Below are positions 1 to 5,653 of a stretch of DNA of 6,512 bases, in pieces. The DNA lies in the NCBI GenBank assembly GCA_028708055.1, contig JAQVZT010000146.1, positions 1 through 6,512 on the forward strand. Direction: 5' to 3'. This DNA comes from Methanothrix sp. (lineage in GTDB: Archaea > Halobacteriota > Methanosarcinia > Methanotrichales > Methanotrichaceae). Within the stretch, counting starts at the first letter, position 1. Every line of letters begins with the position of its first letter. The notes under the pieces are model-generated. The model did no database searches. It saw nothing but the letters and a program-made list of their open reading frames with translations, and was not told the DNA's origin. Made by a program: the position numbers and the translations under genes.

Positions 1-1541
1 CGCCCAAAGGCGTTCTGCTCTACGGGCCTCCGGGCACGGGAAAGACTCTCATCGCCAAGGCGGTGGCCAATGAGTGCGGTGCCAATTTCTTCTCCATAGC
101 CGGGCCGGAGATCATGTCCAAGTACTATGGCGAGAGCGAACAGCGGCTGCGCGAGATATTTGATGACGCCCAGAAGGCGGCCCCCTCTATCATCTTCATC
201 GATGAGATCGACTCCATCGCCCCCAAACGCAGCGAGGTCACAGGCGAGGTTGAGAGGCGGGTGGTGGCCCAGCTTCTGGCCATGATGGACGGCCTTAAGG
301 AACGCGGTCAGGTGGTGGTGATCGGAGCCACCAACCGGGAAGAGGCCATCGATCCGGCTCTGCGCCGGCCGGGAAGGTTTGACCGGGAGATCGAGATAGG
401 AGTTCCTGACAGGTCCGGACGCATAGAAATCCTTCAGATCCACATGCGGGGCATGCCTATTTCTGAGGATGTAAACCTGGAGAGCCTGGCGGACAGAATG
501 CATGGCTTTGTGGGCGCGGACATAAACGCGCTCTGCAAGGAGGCGGCCATGAGGGCCCTGCGCCGATACCTGCCGGACCTGACTACCGAGGATGAGATTC
601 CTGCCGAGATCATGGACAAGATAAGGGTCATGGGCGGTGACTTTGAGGAGGCTCTTAAGGAGATTGAGCCCTCCAGCATGCGGGAAGTCCTGGTAGAGGT
701 GCCAAGGGTTCACTGGAGCGACCTGGGCGGCCTGGGATCGCTCAAGCAGGAGCTGATCGAAGCCATCGAATGGCCGCTCAAGCAGCCGGAAAAGTTCCGG
801 CTGATGGGGATACGGCCTCCCAAGGGAATTCTGCTCTATGGTCCGCCAGGCACAGGAAAGACGATGATTGCCCAGGCGGTGGCCAATGAGACCGCGGCCA
901 ACTTCATCAGCGTACGGGGGCCGCAAATGCTCTCCAAGTGGGTGGGCGAGTCTGAGAAGGCCATCCGGGAGATCTTCAGAAAAGCGAGGCAGGTATCGCC
1001 TACTATCATTTTCTTCGATGAGCTGGACTCCATCGCACCCATGAGGGGAACGGACGAGGGCAGCCACGTCATGGAGCGGGTGGTAAACCAGCTCCTGGCA
1101 GAGATGGACGGCCTGGAGACGCTCAAGGATGTGGTAGTAATCGCAGCCACCAACCGTCCTGATATCCTCGACCCGGCTCTTCTGCGGTCGGGAAGGTTTG
1201 ACCGCATGCTGATGGTGGGGCCGCCCGACAAGCTGGGGCGGTACGAGATTCTCAAGATCAAGACTGAGAATATGCCCAAGGGCGAGGATGTGAATCTGGA
1301 GGAGCTGGCGGAGCTCACGGAAGGTTATGTGGGCTCGGATCTCGATTCGCTCTGCCGCGAGGCGGCCATGCTGGCTCTGCGAGAGAATATGGCCCGGGTG
1401 GAGATGAACCAGTTCCGGGAATCTTTAAAGAAGGTCAGGCCCAGCGTGGAGGAGAGCCAGATCAGCTACTACGAGAGGATCAGCGAGAGGTTCAAGGGCG
1501 GGATCAAGGTTGAGCCGGCTTCGCTCATTGGCTACAGGTAA
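1..1541 (+). CDS. cdc48: Cdc48/VAT-type double AAA+ ATPase, 5' end cut by the window
   Basis: Archaeal homologue of p97/Cdc48/VAT, a cytosolic hexameric unfoldase that threads proteins through its pore and can feed the 20S proteasome. The frame is open from base 3; about 513 residues are visible and the N-terminal substrate-binding domain plus the start of D1 lie outside the window. D1 shows Walker A GPPGTGKT (24-47), pore loop KYYG, Walker B IIFIDEID (189-212) and the arginine-finger segment RRPGRFDRE. D2 shows Walker A GPPGTGKT (840-863), pore loop KWVG, Walker B IIFFDELD (1005-1028) and LLRSGRFDR. Both ATPase sites therefore look active. Small departures: D2 has TMIAQAVA after the P-loop where a lysine is usual at the glutamine. 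The protein ends in Gly-Tyr-Arg, close to but not a strict HbYX proteasome-docking tail, because the residue before Tyr is Gly. Family assignment is secure; the proteasome link is inference. Confidence 0.96.
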   Translation, partial: PKGVLLYGPPGTGKTLIAKAVANECGANFFSIAGPEIMSKYYGESEQRLREIFDDAQKAAPSIIFIDEIDSIAPKRSEVTGEVERRVVAQLLAMMDGLKERGQVVVIGATNREEAIDPALRRPGRFDREIEIGVPDRSGRIEILQIHMRGMPISEDVNLESLADRMHGFVGADINALCKEAAMRALRRYLPDLTTEDEIPAEIMDKIRVMGGDFEEALKEIEPSSMREVLVEVPRVHWSDLGGLGSLKQELIEAIEWPLKQPEKFRLMGIRPPKGILLYGPPGTGKTMIAQAVANETAANFISVRGPQMLSKWVGESEKAIREIFRKARQVSPTIIFFDELDSIAPMRGTDEGSHVMERVVNQLLAEMDGLETLKDVVVIAATNRPDILDPALLRSGRFDRMLMVGPPDKLGRYEILKIKTENMPKGEDVNLEELAELTEGYVGSDLDSLCREAAMLALRENMARVEMNQFRESLKKVRPSVEESQISYYERISERFKGGIKVEPASLIGYR

Positions 1542-1618
1542 TGCTGCCTGTATGCAAGGATAGTCAGAAAAGTTCCCTGCTGCAAATGGGACGTGTTTAG
1601 GATCATCAGGTGAAGGGA

Positions 1619-1873
1619 ATGGGAAAGGTGTTCTCGGCAAGCATAGCTGGAAAAGAGGTTGTAAACATCGATGGCATGGTGTTGGGCCATCTCGATGATA
1701 TGGTCTTTGAGGTGCAGACGGGAAAGCTTGTGGACATGCTGATCAAGCCTGCCCGAGAGCTGAACCGCTCCAAGTATCGTGAGGATGGAAGGTTTGTGCT
1801 CATTCCTTTTGCCTCAGTGGTGGCCATCAAGGACTACATTGTGATCGATGAGAGCCGGGCGATGAAGACGTGA
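1619..1873 (+). CDS. Small PRC-barrel domain protein
   Basis: An 84-residue single-domain PRC-barrel protein. The family pattern is visible: an opening VFSASIAGKEV strand, then a turn NIDGMVLGHLDDM, a TGKLVDMLIKP strand, and a C-terminal FVLIPFASVVAIKDYIVI segment. There is no signal peptide or membrane segment, so it should be cytosolic. I place the start at ATG 1619 because GGTGA (1609-1613) sits 5 nt before it as a ribosome-binding site; a GTG at 1610 would add three residues but overlaps that site. In haloarchaea, small PRC-barrel proteins (CdpB1/CdpB2) act with SepF at the FtsZ division ring, so a division role is possible, but this is inference from fold and size only. It follows cdc48 by 77 nt on the same strand; no clear promoter is seen between them, so co-transcription is plausible. 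Confidence 0.88.
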   Translation: MGKVFSASIAGKEVVNIDGMVLGHLDDMVFEVQTGKLVDMLIKPARELNRSKYREDGRFVLIPFASVVAIKDYIVIDESRAMKT

Positions 1874-1885
1874 GCGCGAAGAAGT

Positions 1886-1902
1886 GAGAAAGGTTTTAAT
1901 TA
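1886..1902 (+). promoter_or_regulatory. Archaeal BRE/TATA promoter of the lipoprotein cyclophilin
   Basis: Purine-rich GAGAAAGG (BRE-like) runs directly into TTTAATTA (1895-1902). The box centre is about 29 nt before ATG 1928, so transcription would begin near 1925, two or three nt before the start codon. No ribosome-binding site precedes that ATG, in agreement with a leaderless transcript. Seen by eye; not tested by a scoring model. Confidence 0.6.
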
Positions 1903-1927
1903 TTTGCGGTTACAACCGGTTCGTCTG

Positions 1928-2461
1928 ATGAAGACCATTTTCCTTTTACCCCTCATCATCCTGGTGCTAATTCTGTCGGGATGCATGGCTCCTACTGAAG
2001 AAAAGGCAAACAAAGTTCTCTTGAAGACCAGCATGGGCGATATCACCATCCAGCTTTACGACGACATGCCGGTTACCACAGGAAATTTCAAGAGCCTGGT
2101 GGAAAAGGGCTTTTACAATGGAGTGATGTTCCACCGGGTCATAAACGGTTTCATGATTCAGGGCGGAGATCCCACCGGTACTGGCATGGGCGGGCCGGGC
2201 TACACCATCAAGGATGAGTTTACCGATCACAATCGCAACGACCGGGGGACCATCAGCATGGCCAACGCCGGGCCGAACACGGGCGGCAGCCAGTTCTTTA
2301 TCAACCTGGTGGACAACAGCTTCCTGGACGGCAAGCATCCGGCCTTTGGAAAGGTTATCTCCGGCATCGATGTGGTAGACGCCATCGGCAAGGTACAGAC
2401 CGATGCCAGCGATAGGCCGCTTCAAGAGGTCAAGATAATCGAGGCCAAGATGGTCTCCTAA
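1928..2461 (+). CDS. Cyclophilin-type peptidyl-prolyl cis-trans isomerase, lipoprotein
   Basis: Peptidyl-prolyl isomerase of the cyclophilin fold, 177 residues. The start is taken at ATG 1928, not the in-frame TTG 1904, because it begins a textbook lipoprotein signal: Met-Lys, a hydrophobic stretch, then lipobox LSGC with Cys19. The mature protein should be lipid-anchored on the outer face of the membrane and assist folding of exported proteins. Active-site residues by comparison with human CypA: Arg70 in FHRVI, Phe75/Met76/Gln78 in FMIQGGD, Gln122 and Phe124 in GSQFF, and His137 in KHPAFG. The Trp121 position of CypA is Phe132 here, as in bacterial cyclophilins that bind cyclosporin poorly. 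Its downstream neighbour is a close paralogue without the signal peptide. It probably has its own promoter (1886-1902). Function is confident; extracytoplasmic location follows from the lipobox. Confidence 0.95.
   Translation: MKTIFLLPLIILVLILSGCMAPTEEKANKVLLKTSMGDITIQLYDDMPVTTGNFKSLVEKGFYNGVMFHRVINGFMIQGGDPTGTGMGGPGYTIKDEFTDHNRNDRGTISMANAGPNTGGSQFFINLVDNSFLDGKHPAFGKVISGIDVVDAIGKVQTDASDRPLQEVKIIEAKMVS
2237..2318 (+). repeat. Cyclophilin duplication, most conserved segment, copy 1
   Basis: An 82-bp stretch matching 2812-2893 at 79 of 82 bases by hand count. All three differences are at third codon positions and silent. It encodes the core from NDRGTISMANAG to NLVDN. It marks the best-conserved DNA of the tandem gene duplication. 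Confidence 0.9.
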
Positions 2462-2464
2462 ATA

Positions 2465-2483
2465 TTTCATTTTCATTTTATTA
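2465..2483 (+). terminator. T-rich tract after the first cyclophilin, possibly overlapping the next promoter
   Basis: Four bases past the stop codon region lies a run of short T-tracts (TTT, TTTT, TTTT) of the kind that ends archaeal transcription without a hairpin. The same AT-rich block contains TTTTATTA (2476-2483) and TAAATATT (2459-2466), either of which could be the TATA box of the second cyclophilin with a leader of about 35-50 nt. The two roles cannot be separated by inspection. Confidence 0.45.
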
Positions 2484-2538
2484 CTATTAGAAAATGGACA
2501 GATTCGCAAGTGGACTAATTCAATAAGCTGATAAGCAA

Positions 2539-3036
2539 ATGGGACTGATAGAAATGGCAGAAGGCACATCAAGCGCAGAAGGCGTTAAGGTACAGCTCAA
2601 GACCAATATGGGCGACATCACATTGCAGCTTTATACGGAGACTCCCATCACATCGGGAAACTTCCAGAAGCTGGTGGAAAAAGGATTCTATGACGGAGTG
2701 ATCTTCCACCGGGTCATAGACGGCTTCATGATTCAGGGCGGAGATCCTACCGGCACGGGCCGCGGAGGGCCGGGCTATGCTATCAAGGATGAGATCAGCC
2801 GCAAGAACAGAAACGACCGGGGGACCATCAGCATGGCCAATGCCGGGCCGAACACTGGCGGCAGCCAGTTCTTCATCAACCTGGTGGACAACAATTTCCT
2901 GGACACCAGGCATCCGGCTTTCGGAAAGGTGATCGAGGGCATGGATGTGGTGGACGCCATCGGCAAGGTTAGGACGGGAGCGGGCGACCGGCCGGCAAAA
3001 GAGGTGAAGATCGAGAGCGCAAAGGTGTTGAGCTAG
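2539..3036 (+). CDS. Cyclophilin-type peptidyl-prolyl cis-trans isomerase, cytosolic
   Basis: Second cyclophilin, 165 residues, with no signal peptide, so it should work in the cytosol. Catalytic and binding residues are intact: Arg58 in FHRVI, Phe63/Met64/Gln66 in FMIQGGD, Gln110 and Phe112 in GSQFF, His125 in RHPAFG. The CypA Trp121 position is Phe120. Over 150 aligned residues it differs from the upstream lipoprotein copy at 34 positions (about 77% identity by hand count), so the two are tandem duplicates. The first fifteen or so residues replace the signal peptide and look like an unstructured extension. Start ATG 2539 is used; ATG 2554 (MAEGTSS) is equally possible, as each has only a weak TGAT motif upstream. 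The 77-nt gap before it is AT-rich and probably carries a separate promoter. Confidence 0.94.
   Translation: MGLIEMAEGTSSAEGVKVQLKTNMGDITLQLYTETPITSGNFQKLVEKGFYDGVIFHRVIDGFMIQGGDPTGTGRGGPGYAIKDEISRKNRNDRGTISMANAGPNTGGSQFFINLVDNNFLDTRHPAFGKVIEGMDVVDAIGKVRTGAGDRPAKEVKIESAKVLS
2812..2893 (+). repeat. Cyclophilin duplication, most conserved segment, copy 2
   Basis: Partner of 2237-2318 at an offset of 575 bp, 79 of 82 bases identical, with only silent differences. Confidence 0.9.
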
Positions 3037-3062
3037 CGCGGCTCGATATATTCGATTTTGCG

Positions 3063-3081
3063 GTCCCGATTCAGTCGGGAC
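3063..3081. terminator. Hairpin between convergent genes
   Basis: A perfect inverted repeat GTCCCGA-ttcag-TCGGGAC (7-bp stem, 5-nt loop) lies 26 nt after the stop of the cytosolic cyclophilin (+) and 9 nt past the stop of hicA (-). Its position between two converging genes suggests a two-way terminator or 3'-end stabiliser. Neither strand has a clear T-run directly after the stem, so the terminator role is inferred. Confidence 0.5.
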
Positions 3082-3090
3082 TTGCTGCTA

Positions 3091-3315
3091 TTATAACAGC
3101 TCCGATAATTCCTCTCGGGTTATGTCGGCCTGTTTCATGATTTCAATAAGCAAGCCCTTGCCTACCTCTCTTTTGTGGAAAGGAATTGTAACCGTGACAT
3201 CGAGATCCGGATGACAATAGGCATGATGGCTTCCCTTAATCCGGTCCAAGACGAAGCCCTTCTTTTCAAGTACCCTGGCAAGCTTTTCGGGCGACAGAAT
3301 TGGCAATTTAGGCAT
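3091..3315 (-). CDS. hicA: HicA-family toxin (mRNA interferase)
   Basis: A 74-residue HicA/YcfA toxin with a double-stranded-RNA-binding-like fold. HicA proteins inhibit translation by cleaving mRNA and are neutralised by HicB. Visible marks are the opening KLPILSPEKLARVLEKKGF helix, the catalytic motif KGSHHAY with His30, the VTIPFHKREVGKGLL strand-turn-helix, and a C-terminal ITREELSELL helix. Length is normal for the family. The start is ATG 3315; an upstream in-frame TTG (3324) would add MKR but lies deeper inside hicB. It overlaps the end of hicB by 8 nt (ATGCCTAA holds both the start of hicA and the stop of hicB), so translation is probably coupled, antitoxin first. The intact catalytic motif suggests a working toxin. 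Confidence 0.93.
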   Translation of the reverse strand: MPKLPILSPEKLARVLEKKGFVLDRIKGSHHAYCHPDLDVTVTIPFHKREVGKGLLIEIMKQADITREELSELL

Positions 3316-3541
3316 TCGCTTCAACCGTGACAGTTGCCTCGATTTGATCTTCTTCCACTGGAATCTCTTTGCCTCTGGCGATGAGGCTTTCTATATACAC
3401 ATCGATGGCCTCTTTTGCCATCTCCAAGGCCTCCTCGACGGTATCTCCAAAGGTCAAGCATCCGGGAAGGGATGGGACGATCACTGTGTATGTTCCGTCC
3501 GTCTCCGGCCTGATCCAAATTTTATAACGAAGCGTTCTCAT
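3308..3541 (-). CDS. hicB: HicB-family antitoxin, short form
   Basis: A 77-residue HicB antitoxin that should bind and block the HicA encoded directly downstream. The partial RNase H-like domain is clear: RYKIWIRPETDGTYTVIVP, then SLPGCLTFGDTVEEALE, the AKEAIDVYIESL helix, and a last strand IEATVTVEA. There is no C-terminal helix-turn-helix or ribbon-helix-helix domain such as many longer HicBs carry, so DNA-binding autoregulation is not evident. The ATG at 3541 has no ribosome-binding site; a TATA-like box at 3566-3573 fits a transcript that begins within a few bases of the ATG. The antiporter gene ends 97 nt upstream on the same strand, so read-through from it is also possible. Confidence 0.93.
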   Translation of the reverse strand: MRTLRYKIWIRPETDGTYTVIVPSLPGCLTFGDTVEEALEMAKEAIDVYIESLIARGKEIPVEEDQIEATVTVEANA

Positions 3542-3562
3542 CTTAGTAATACAGATCCTCGG

Positions 3563-3574
3563 ATGTATTTAATC
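3563..3574 (-). promoter_or_regulatory. TATA box of hicBA
   Basis: On the - strand the sequence reads GATTAAATACAT. The ATTAAATA core is centred about 28 nt before ATG 3541, predicting a start of transcription near 3543 and a leaderless or 2-nt-leader mRNA. The absence of a Shine-Dalgarno motif before the ATG agrees. Confidence 0.55.
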
Positions 3575-3638
3575 CTGCGCTGCCTCATGCTCACGCATCT
3601 TCGACCTGCGCATCTCCTGAGAGGCAATATAAATATCT

Positions 3639-5093
3639 CTAGGTACGCCTGCATTGGTCCGCATCGTTCGGTTCGAGGGAAGCTGAAACGCTACCTGATG
3701 CCTTATCCTTGATCATTGAGGAAATGATCAGTGCCATTAGAGTGGCTGCAATTCCGAGTGCGACGGCGTGGTGAAAGCCCAGGGCGATTGTCTGGGCAGA
3801 TGTCTGATGAATAGAGGCCGGGCCCTGAGTCGCAGCGCTGAAAATCGTCTCGAAGAGTGCAATTCCTGCTATGACTCCCATGTCCCTGGAGGTCATCATT
3901 ATGCTTGAAGCCAGCCCTCTCTTATTAGGACACTGACTTACAACGGTGCTGAGAGCGGGCGGAGCATACATGCCGTAACCTATTCCCATGAGTGCAAGGG
4001 CAAATGCAAGGACAATCTTCTGCAGTCCGCCTGCATCCAGCAGGAAGAACAGCAGGAAGGCCAGGAGTGTGCTGGCGGAGGCGGTCAGGCAGGCAAGTCT
4101 TGGGCCCCTGCGGTCAAATATGGCCCCGCCGATGGGGGCTGATACGGCAGCTGCCAATGATGTGATGGTCAGGAATAGGCTTGCGACGGCTGTGGAAAAT
4201 CCCAGTCCCAGTTCCATATAAAAAGGCAGAGCGAATAGTGCCCCTGCAAAGGCCAGCAGCATTAAGAGAGCTCCCAGATTAGGCAGGACGAAGTTGAGAT
4301 TGTTGAAAAGATTCAGGTCAACCAGCGGTTCAGAATACCGTTTTTCTCTTATGATGAATCCAACGGCGCAAAGAACGCCTAATGAGAAAGATCCCAAGAT
4401 TGCAGATGATCCCCAACCAAGCTCCTTACCCTGGTTCAAGCCATAGATGATCATGGCAAGAGATGAGAAGATAAGGGCTGCTCCCAGGAGATCAAAGTTG
4501 CCCCTGGCGGTGGGCTGATCCCCTGGCAATGCCTTATAGCCTATGAGTGTTGCCGCAATTCCCAGAGGAACATTCACCAAAAATATCCAGCGCCATCCAA
4601 TATAGGCCGTGAGAAAACCGCCAATTACCGGTCCAATCGCAATGCCGATGGCCGCTGAGGCCATTACATATCCCAGCGCCTTGCCTCTTATTGCCTGGGG
4701 AAGAAATGCTGAGATTATGGCCGGGCCCAATGCAACCATTATGCCTCCGCCGATCCCTTGAAGAATTCGAAATAGGACCATTTCACTGATTCCTGGTGCC
4801 AGGGCACAGAGAAATGAGCTGACTGCAAAGATAGAAATCCCACTCAGAAAGAGCTTTCGAAATCCCAGGAGGTCTCCCAGCCTTCCGAAGGCCAGAAGAA
4901 GGCTGGTTACGGCAAGAAAATAGGAGAGGGATATCCAGGATATTTCTCCTGTACCCACATCGAAGTACCGGGAGATTGTGGGCAGGGAGATGTTGACTAT
5001 CGTTGTGTCCAGATTGGCCATGAAGATTGACGCACAGACAACCAATAAGATGAGACGGAAGGAATCCTTCTTGGGGTGGTCTTCAATGGTCAT
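3639..5093 (-). CDS. DHA2-family (EmrB/QacA-type) MFS drug/H+ antiporter
   Basis: A 484-residue inner-membrane transporter of the 14-helix DHA2 branch of the major facilitator superfamily, expected to export drugs or other amphiphilic compounds in exchange for protons. Diagnostic motifs are present: motif D1 around residues 28-38 (LDTTIVNISLP), motif A at 70-80 (GRLGDLLGFRK), motif B at 108-116 (FRILQGIGG) and the antiporter motif C at 150-159 (GIAIGPVIGG). Hydrophobic segments continue to about residue 460, followed by a polar tail. The length is typical of the branch. Start ATG 5093 gives a short polar N-terminus before helix 1; no clear ribosome-binding site or TATA box is seen just upstream. 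The relic vapC ends only 19 nt before it on the same strand, so it may be transcribed from that module. The substrate cannot be told from sequence. Confidence 0.93.
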   Translation of the reverse strand: MTIEDHPKKDSFRLILLVVCASIFMANLDTTIVNISLPTISRYFDVGTGEISWISLSYFLAVTSLLLAFGRLGDLLGFRKLFLSGISIFAVSSFLCALAPGISEMVLFRILQGIGGGIMVALGPAIISAFLPQAIRGKALGYVMASAAIGIAIGPVIGGFLTAYIGWRWIFLVNVPLGIAATLIGYKALPGDQPTARGNFDLLGAALIFSSLAMIIYGLNQGKELGWGSSAILGSFSLGVLCAVGFIIREKRYSEPLVDLNLFNNLNFVLPNLGALLMLLAFAGALFALPFYMELGLGFSTAVASLFLTITSLAAAVSAPIGGAIFDRRGPRLACLTASASTLLAFLLFFLLDAGGLQKIVLAFALALMGIGYGMYAPPALSTVVSQCPNKRGLASSIMMTSRDMGVIAGIALFETIFSAATQGPASIHQTSAQTIALGFHHAVALGIAATLMALIISSMIKDKASGSVSASLEPNDADQCRRT

Positions 5094-5112
5094 GGCATAT
5101 CCCGAGCAAAAC

Positions 5113-5241
5113 TCATAGTGATAGGGCCTTCAGTCCAGGAACGCGCTGGAAATGGCTGTCAGCGATTGCCTCTTCTCGCCTTCTCGGTTCGGCAGAAAGC
5201 TCTCCGAATATCTCGCAGGCGTTTTCATCAATTACTACCAT
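5113..5241 (-). pseudogene. VapC (PIN-domain toxin) relic with internal deletions
   Basis: A 42-codon frame that begins at ATG 5241, sharing one base with the stop of the upstream antitoxin (TAATG), the usual vapBC junction. It opens with MVVIDENA, which matches the first strand of PIN domains and keeps the first acidic residue (Asp5). It ends with DSHFQRVPGLKALSL, which matches the C-terminus of VapC toxins. The part between (EIFGELSAEPRRREEAIA) resembles the helix before the third catalytic acid. A normal VapC is about 125-140 residues, so some 90 residues, with the other catalytic acids, are missing. The joins keep the frame. I infer two in-frame deletions; the product cannot be an active nuclease. 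The assignment rests on family memory, not on a search. Confidence 0.68.
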
Positions 5242-5429
5242 TACACATCAGCATTGCGCAGCTTGGCCTCTCGCATCTCTTCCGAAGCGGCCTCGATTCT
5301 GTCCGCCAGCTCGTCATCTCTGCCGATATCGTCCAGGATCTCGGAGAGCTTTCTTTTTCCGGGAGGATTTCGCATAGCAACCTCCGAGGGTCTTTTCTCA
5401 CTTCGGCTATTAACTTTTTCCAGTCGCAT
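5241..5429 (-). CDS. Probable VapB-type antitoxin, N-terminally damaged
   Basis: A 62-residue charged protein whose second half (KRKLSEILDDIGRDDELAD, then an acidic helix ending in EMREAKLRNADV) resembles the toxin-binding tail of archaeal VapB antitoxins. It overlaps the VapC relic by one base. Two starts are possible. ATG 5429 has no good ribosome-binding site. ATG 5375 is preceded by a perfect GGAGG five nt upstream and would give 44 residues. Reading upstream of ATG 5429 in the same frame gives FRITR, a TAA stop (5433-5435), then GMRLEKV; this looks like a ribbon-helix-helix strand and helix split by a nonsense codon. I therefore think the DNA-binding N-terminus has been lost. The alternative is an intact small protein of unknown function. 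Confidence 0.5.
   Translation of the reverse strand: MRLEKVNSRSEKRPSEVAMRNPPGKRKLSEILDDIGRDDELADRIEAASEEMREAKLRNADV
5380..5385 (-). promoter_or_regulatory. Strong Shine-Dalgarno inside the antitoxin frame
   Basis: On the - strand GGAGGT is followed by TGCT and ATG 5375. It is the best ribosome-binding site on this strand of the window and would support a 44-residue antitoxin start. It could also be chance, because the same bases encode Ser-Glu-Val in the longer frame. Confidence 0.4.
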
Positions 5430-5462
5430 GCCTTATCTAGTTATCCTGAACTGCCAGTAAAA

Positions 5463-5618
5463 CTATACCGAGGAAGCAAGCCTATGGGAAAAGAGCCAAC
5501 CATTAATTAATCCATAAAAGAGACCGGAGAGCATCTCGGCAGCACCTATCATATGGCCCCTGGCCGTGGGCTGGGCTGCATCCATCACCACCGACTTGGT
5601 CACGAACTTTGCTCGCAC
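5463..5618 (-). pseudogene. Coding-like fragment, possibly a scrap of a DHA2 transporter
   Basis: A 51-codon open frame (GTG 5618 to TAG 5463) with no ribosome-binding site. Its residues 16-21 are QPTARG, followed by GAAEMLSGLFYGLINGW. The antiporter at 3639-5093 has QPTARG at residues 193-198, followed by GAALIFSSLAMIIYGLNQG before GW. The QPTARG codons match at 17 of 18 bases (5556-5573 against 4500-4517). The order of shared bits (QPTARG, GAA, LS, YGL, GW) suggests a shrunken copy of the same transporter region, but the similarity is short and could be chance. No complete gene lies between 5430 and 5693; apart from this frame the stretch holds an ATTAATTAAT palindrome (5502-5511). Confidence 0.3.
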
Positions 5619-5642
5619 ATTCTACAGGACGCTAGTGTGCGA
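5613..5642. repeat. Inverted repeat TCGCACA...TGTGCGA
   Basis: Perfect 7-bp arms at 5613-5619 and 5636-5642, separated by 16 nt. They flank the divergent boundary between the - strand relics and the + strand hicB. The repeat could be a protein-binding site, a weak hairpin, or a scar; its function is unknown. Confidence 0.4.
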
Positions 5643-5653
5643 AATGCAGAAGG

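Noticed and set aside
836..1318. 160-codon open frame antisense to the second AAA+ domain
   Set aside because: Serine-rich mirror of conserved Walker and SRH codons in a GC-rich gene; no start signal or domain.
1967..2572. Long open frame on the - strand across the first cyclophilin
   Set aside because: It is antisense to an unmistakable cyclophilin, and a matching antisense frame occurs over the second copy because the DNA is duplicated; no recognisable protein features.
3624..3638. Second TATA-like box (ATTTATAT on the - strand) just past the antiporter stop
   Set aside because: About 90 nt from hicB and weaker in position than the box at 3563-3574; could be used, but there is no supporting sign.
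5076..5510. Overlapping + strand open frames over the vapBC relic region
   Set aside because: They have no ribosome-binding site and no family resemblance, whereas the - strand reads as antitoxin and toxin pieces.
5502..5511. ATTAATTAAT palindrome as an operator or promoter
   Set aside because: Short AT-only palindrome inside a coding-like relic; nothing is placed at a proper distance for it to control.
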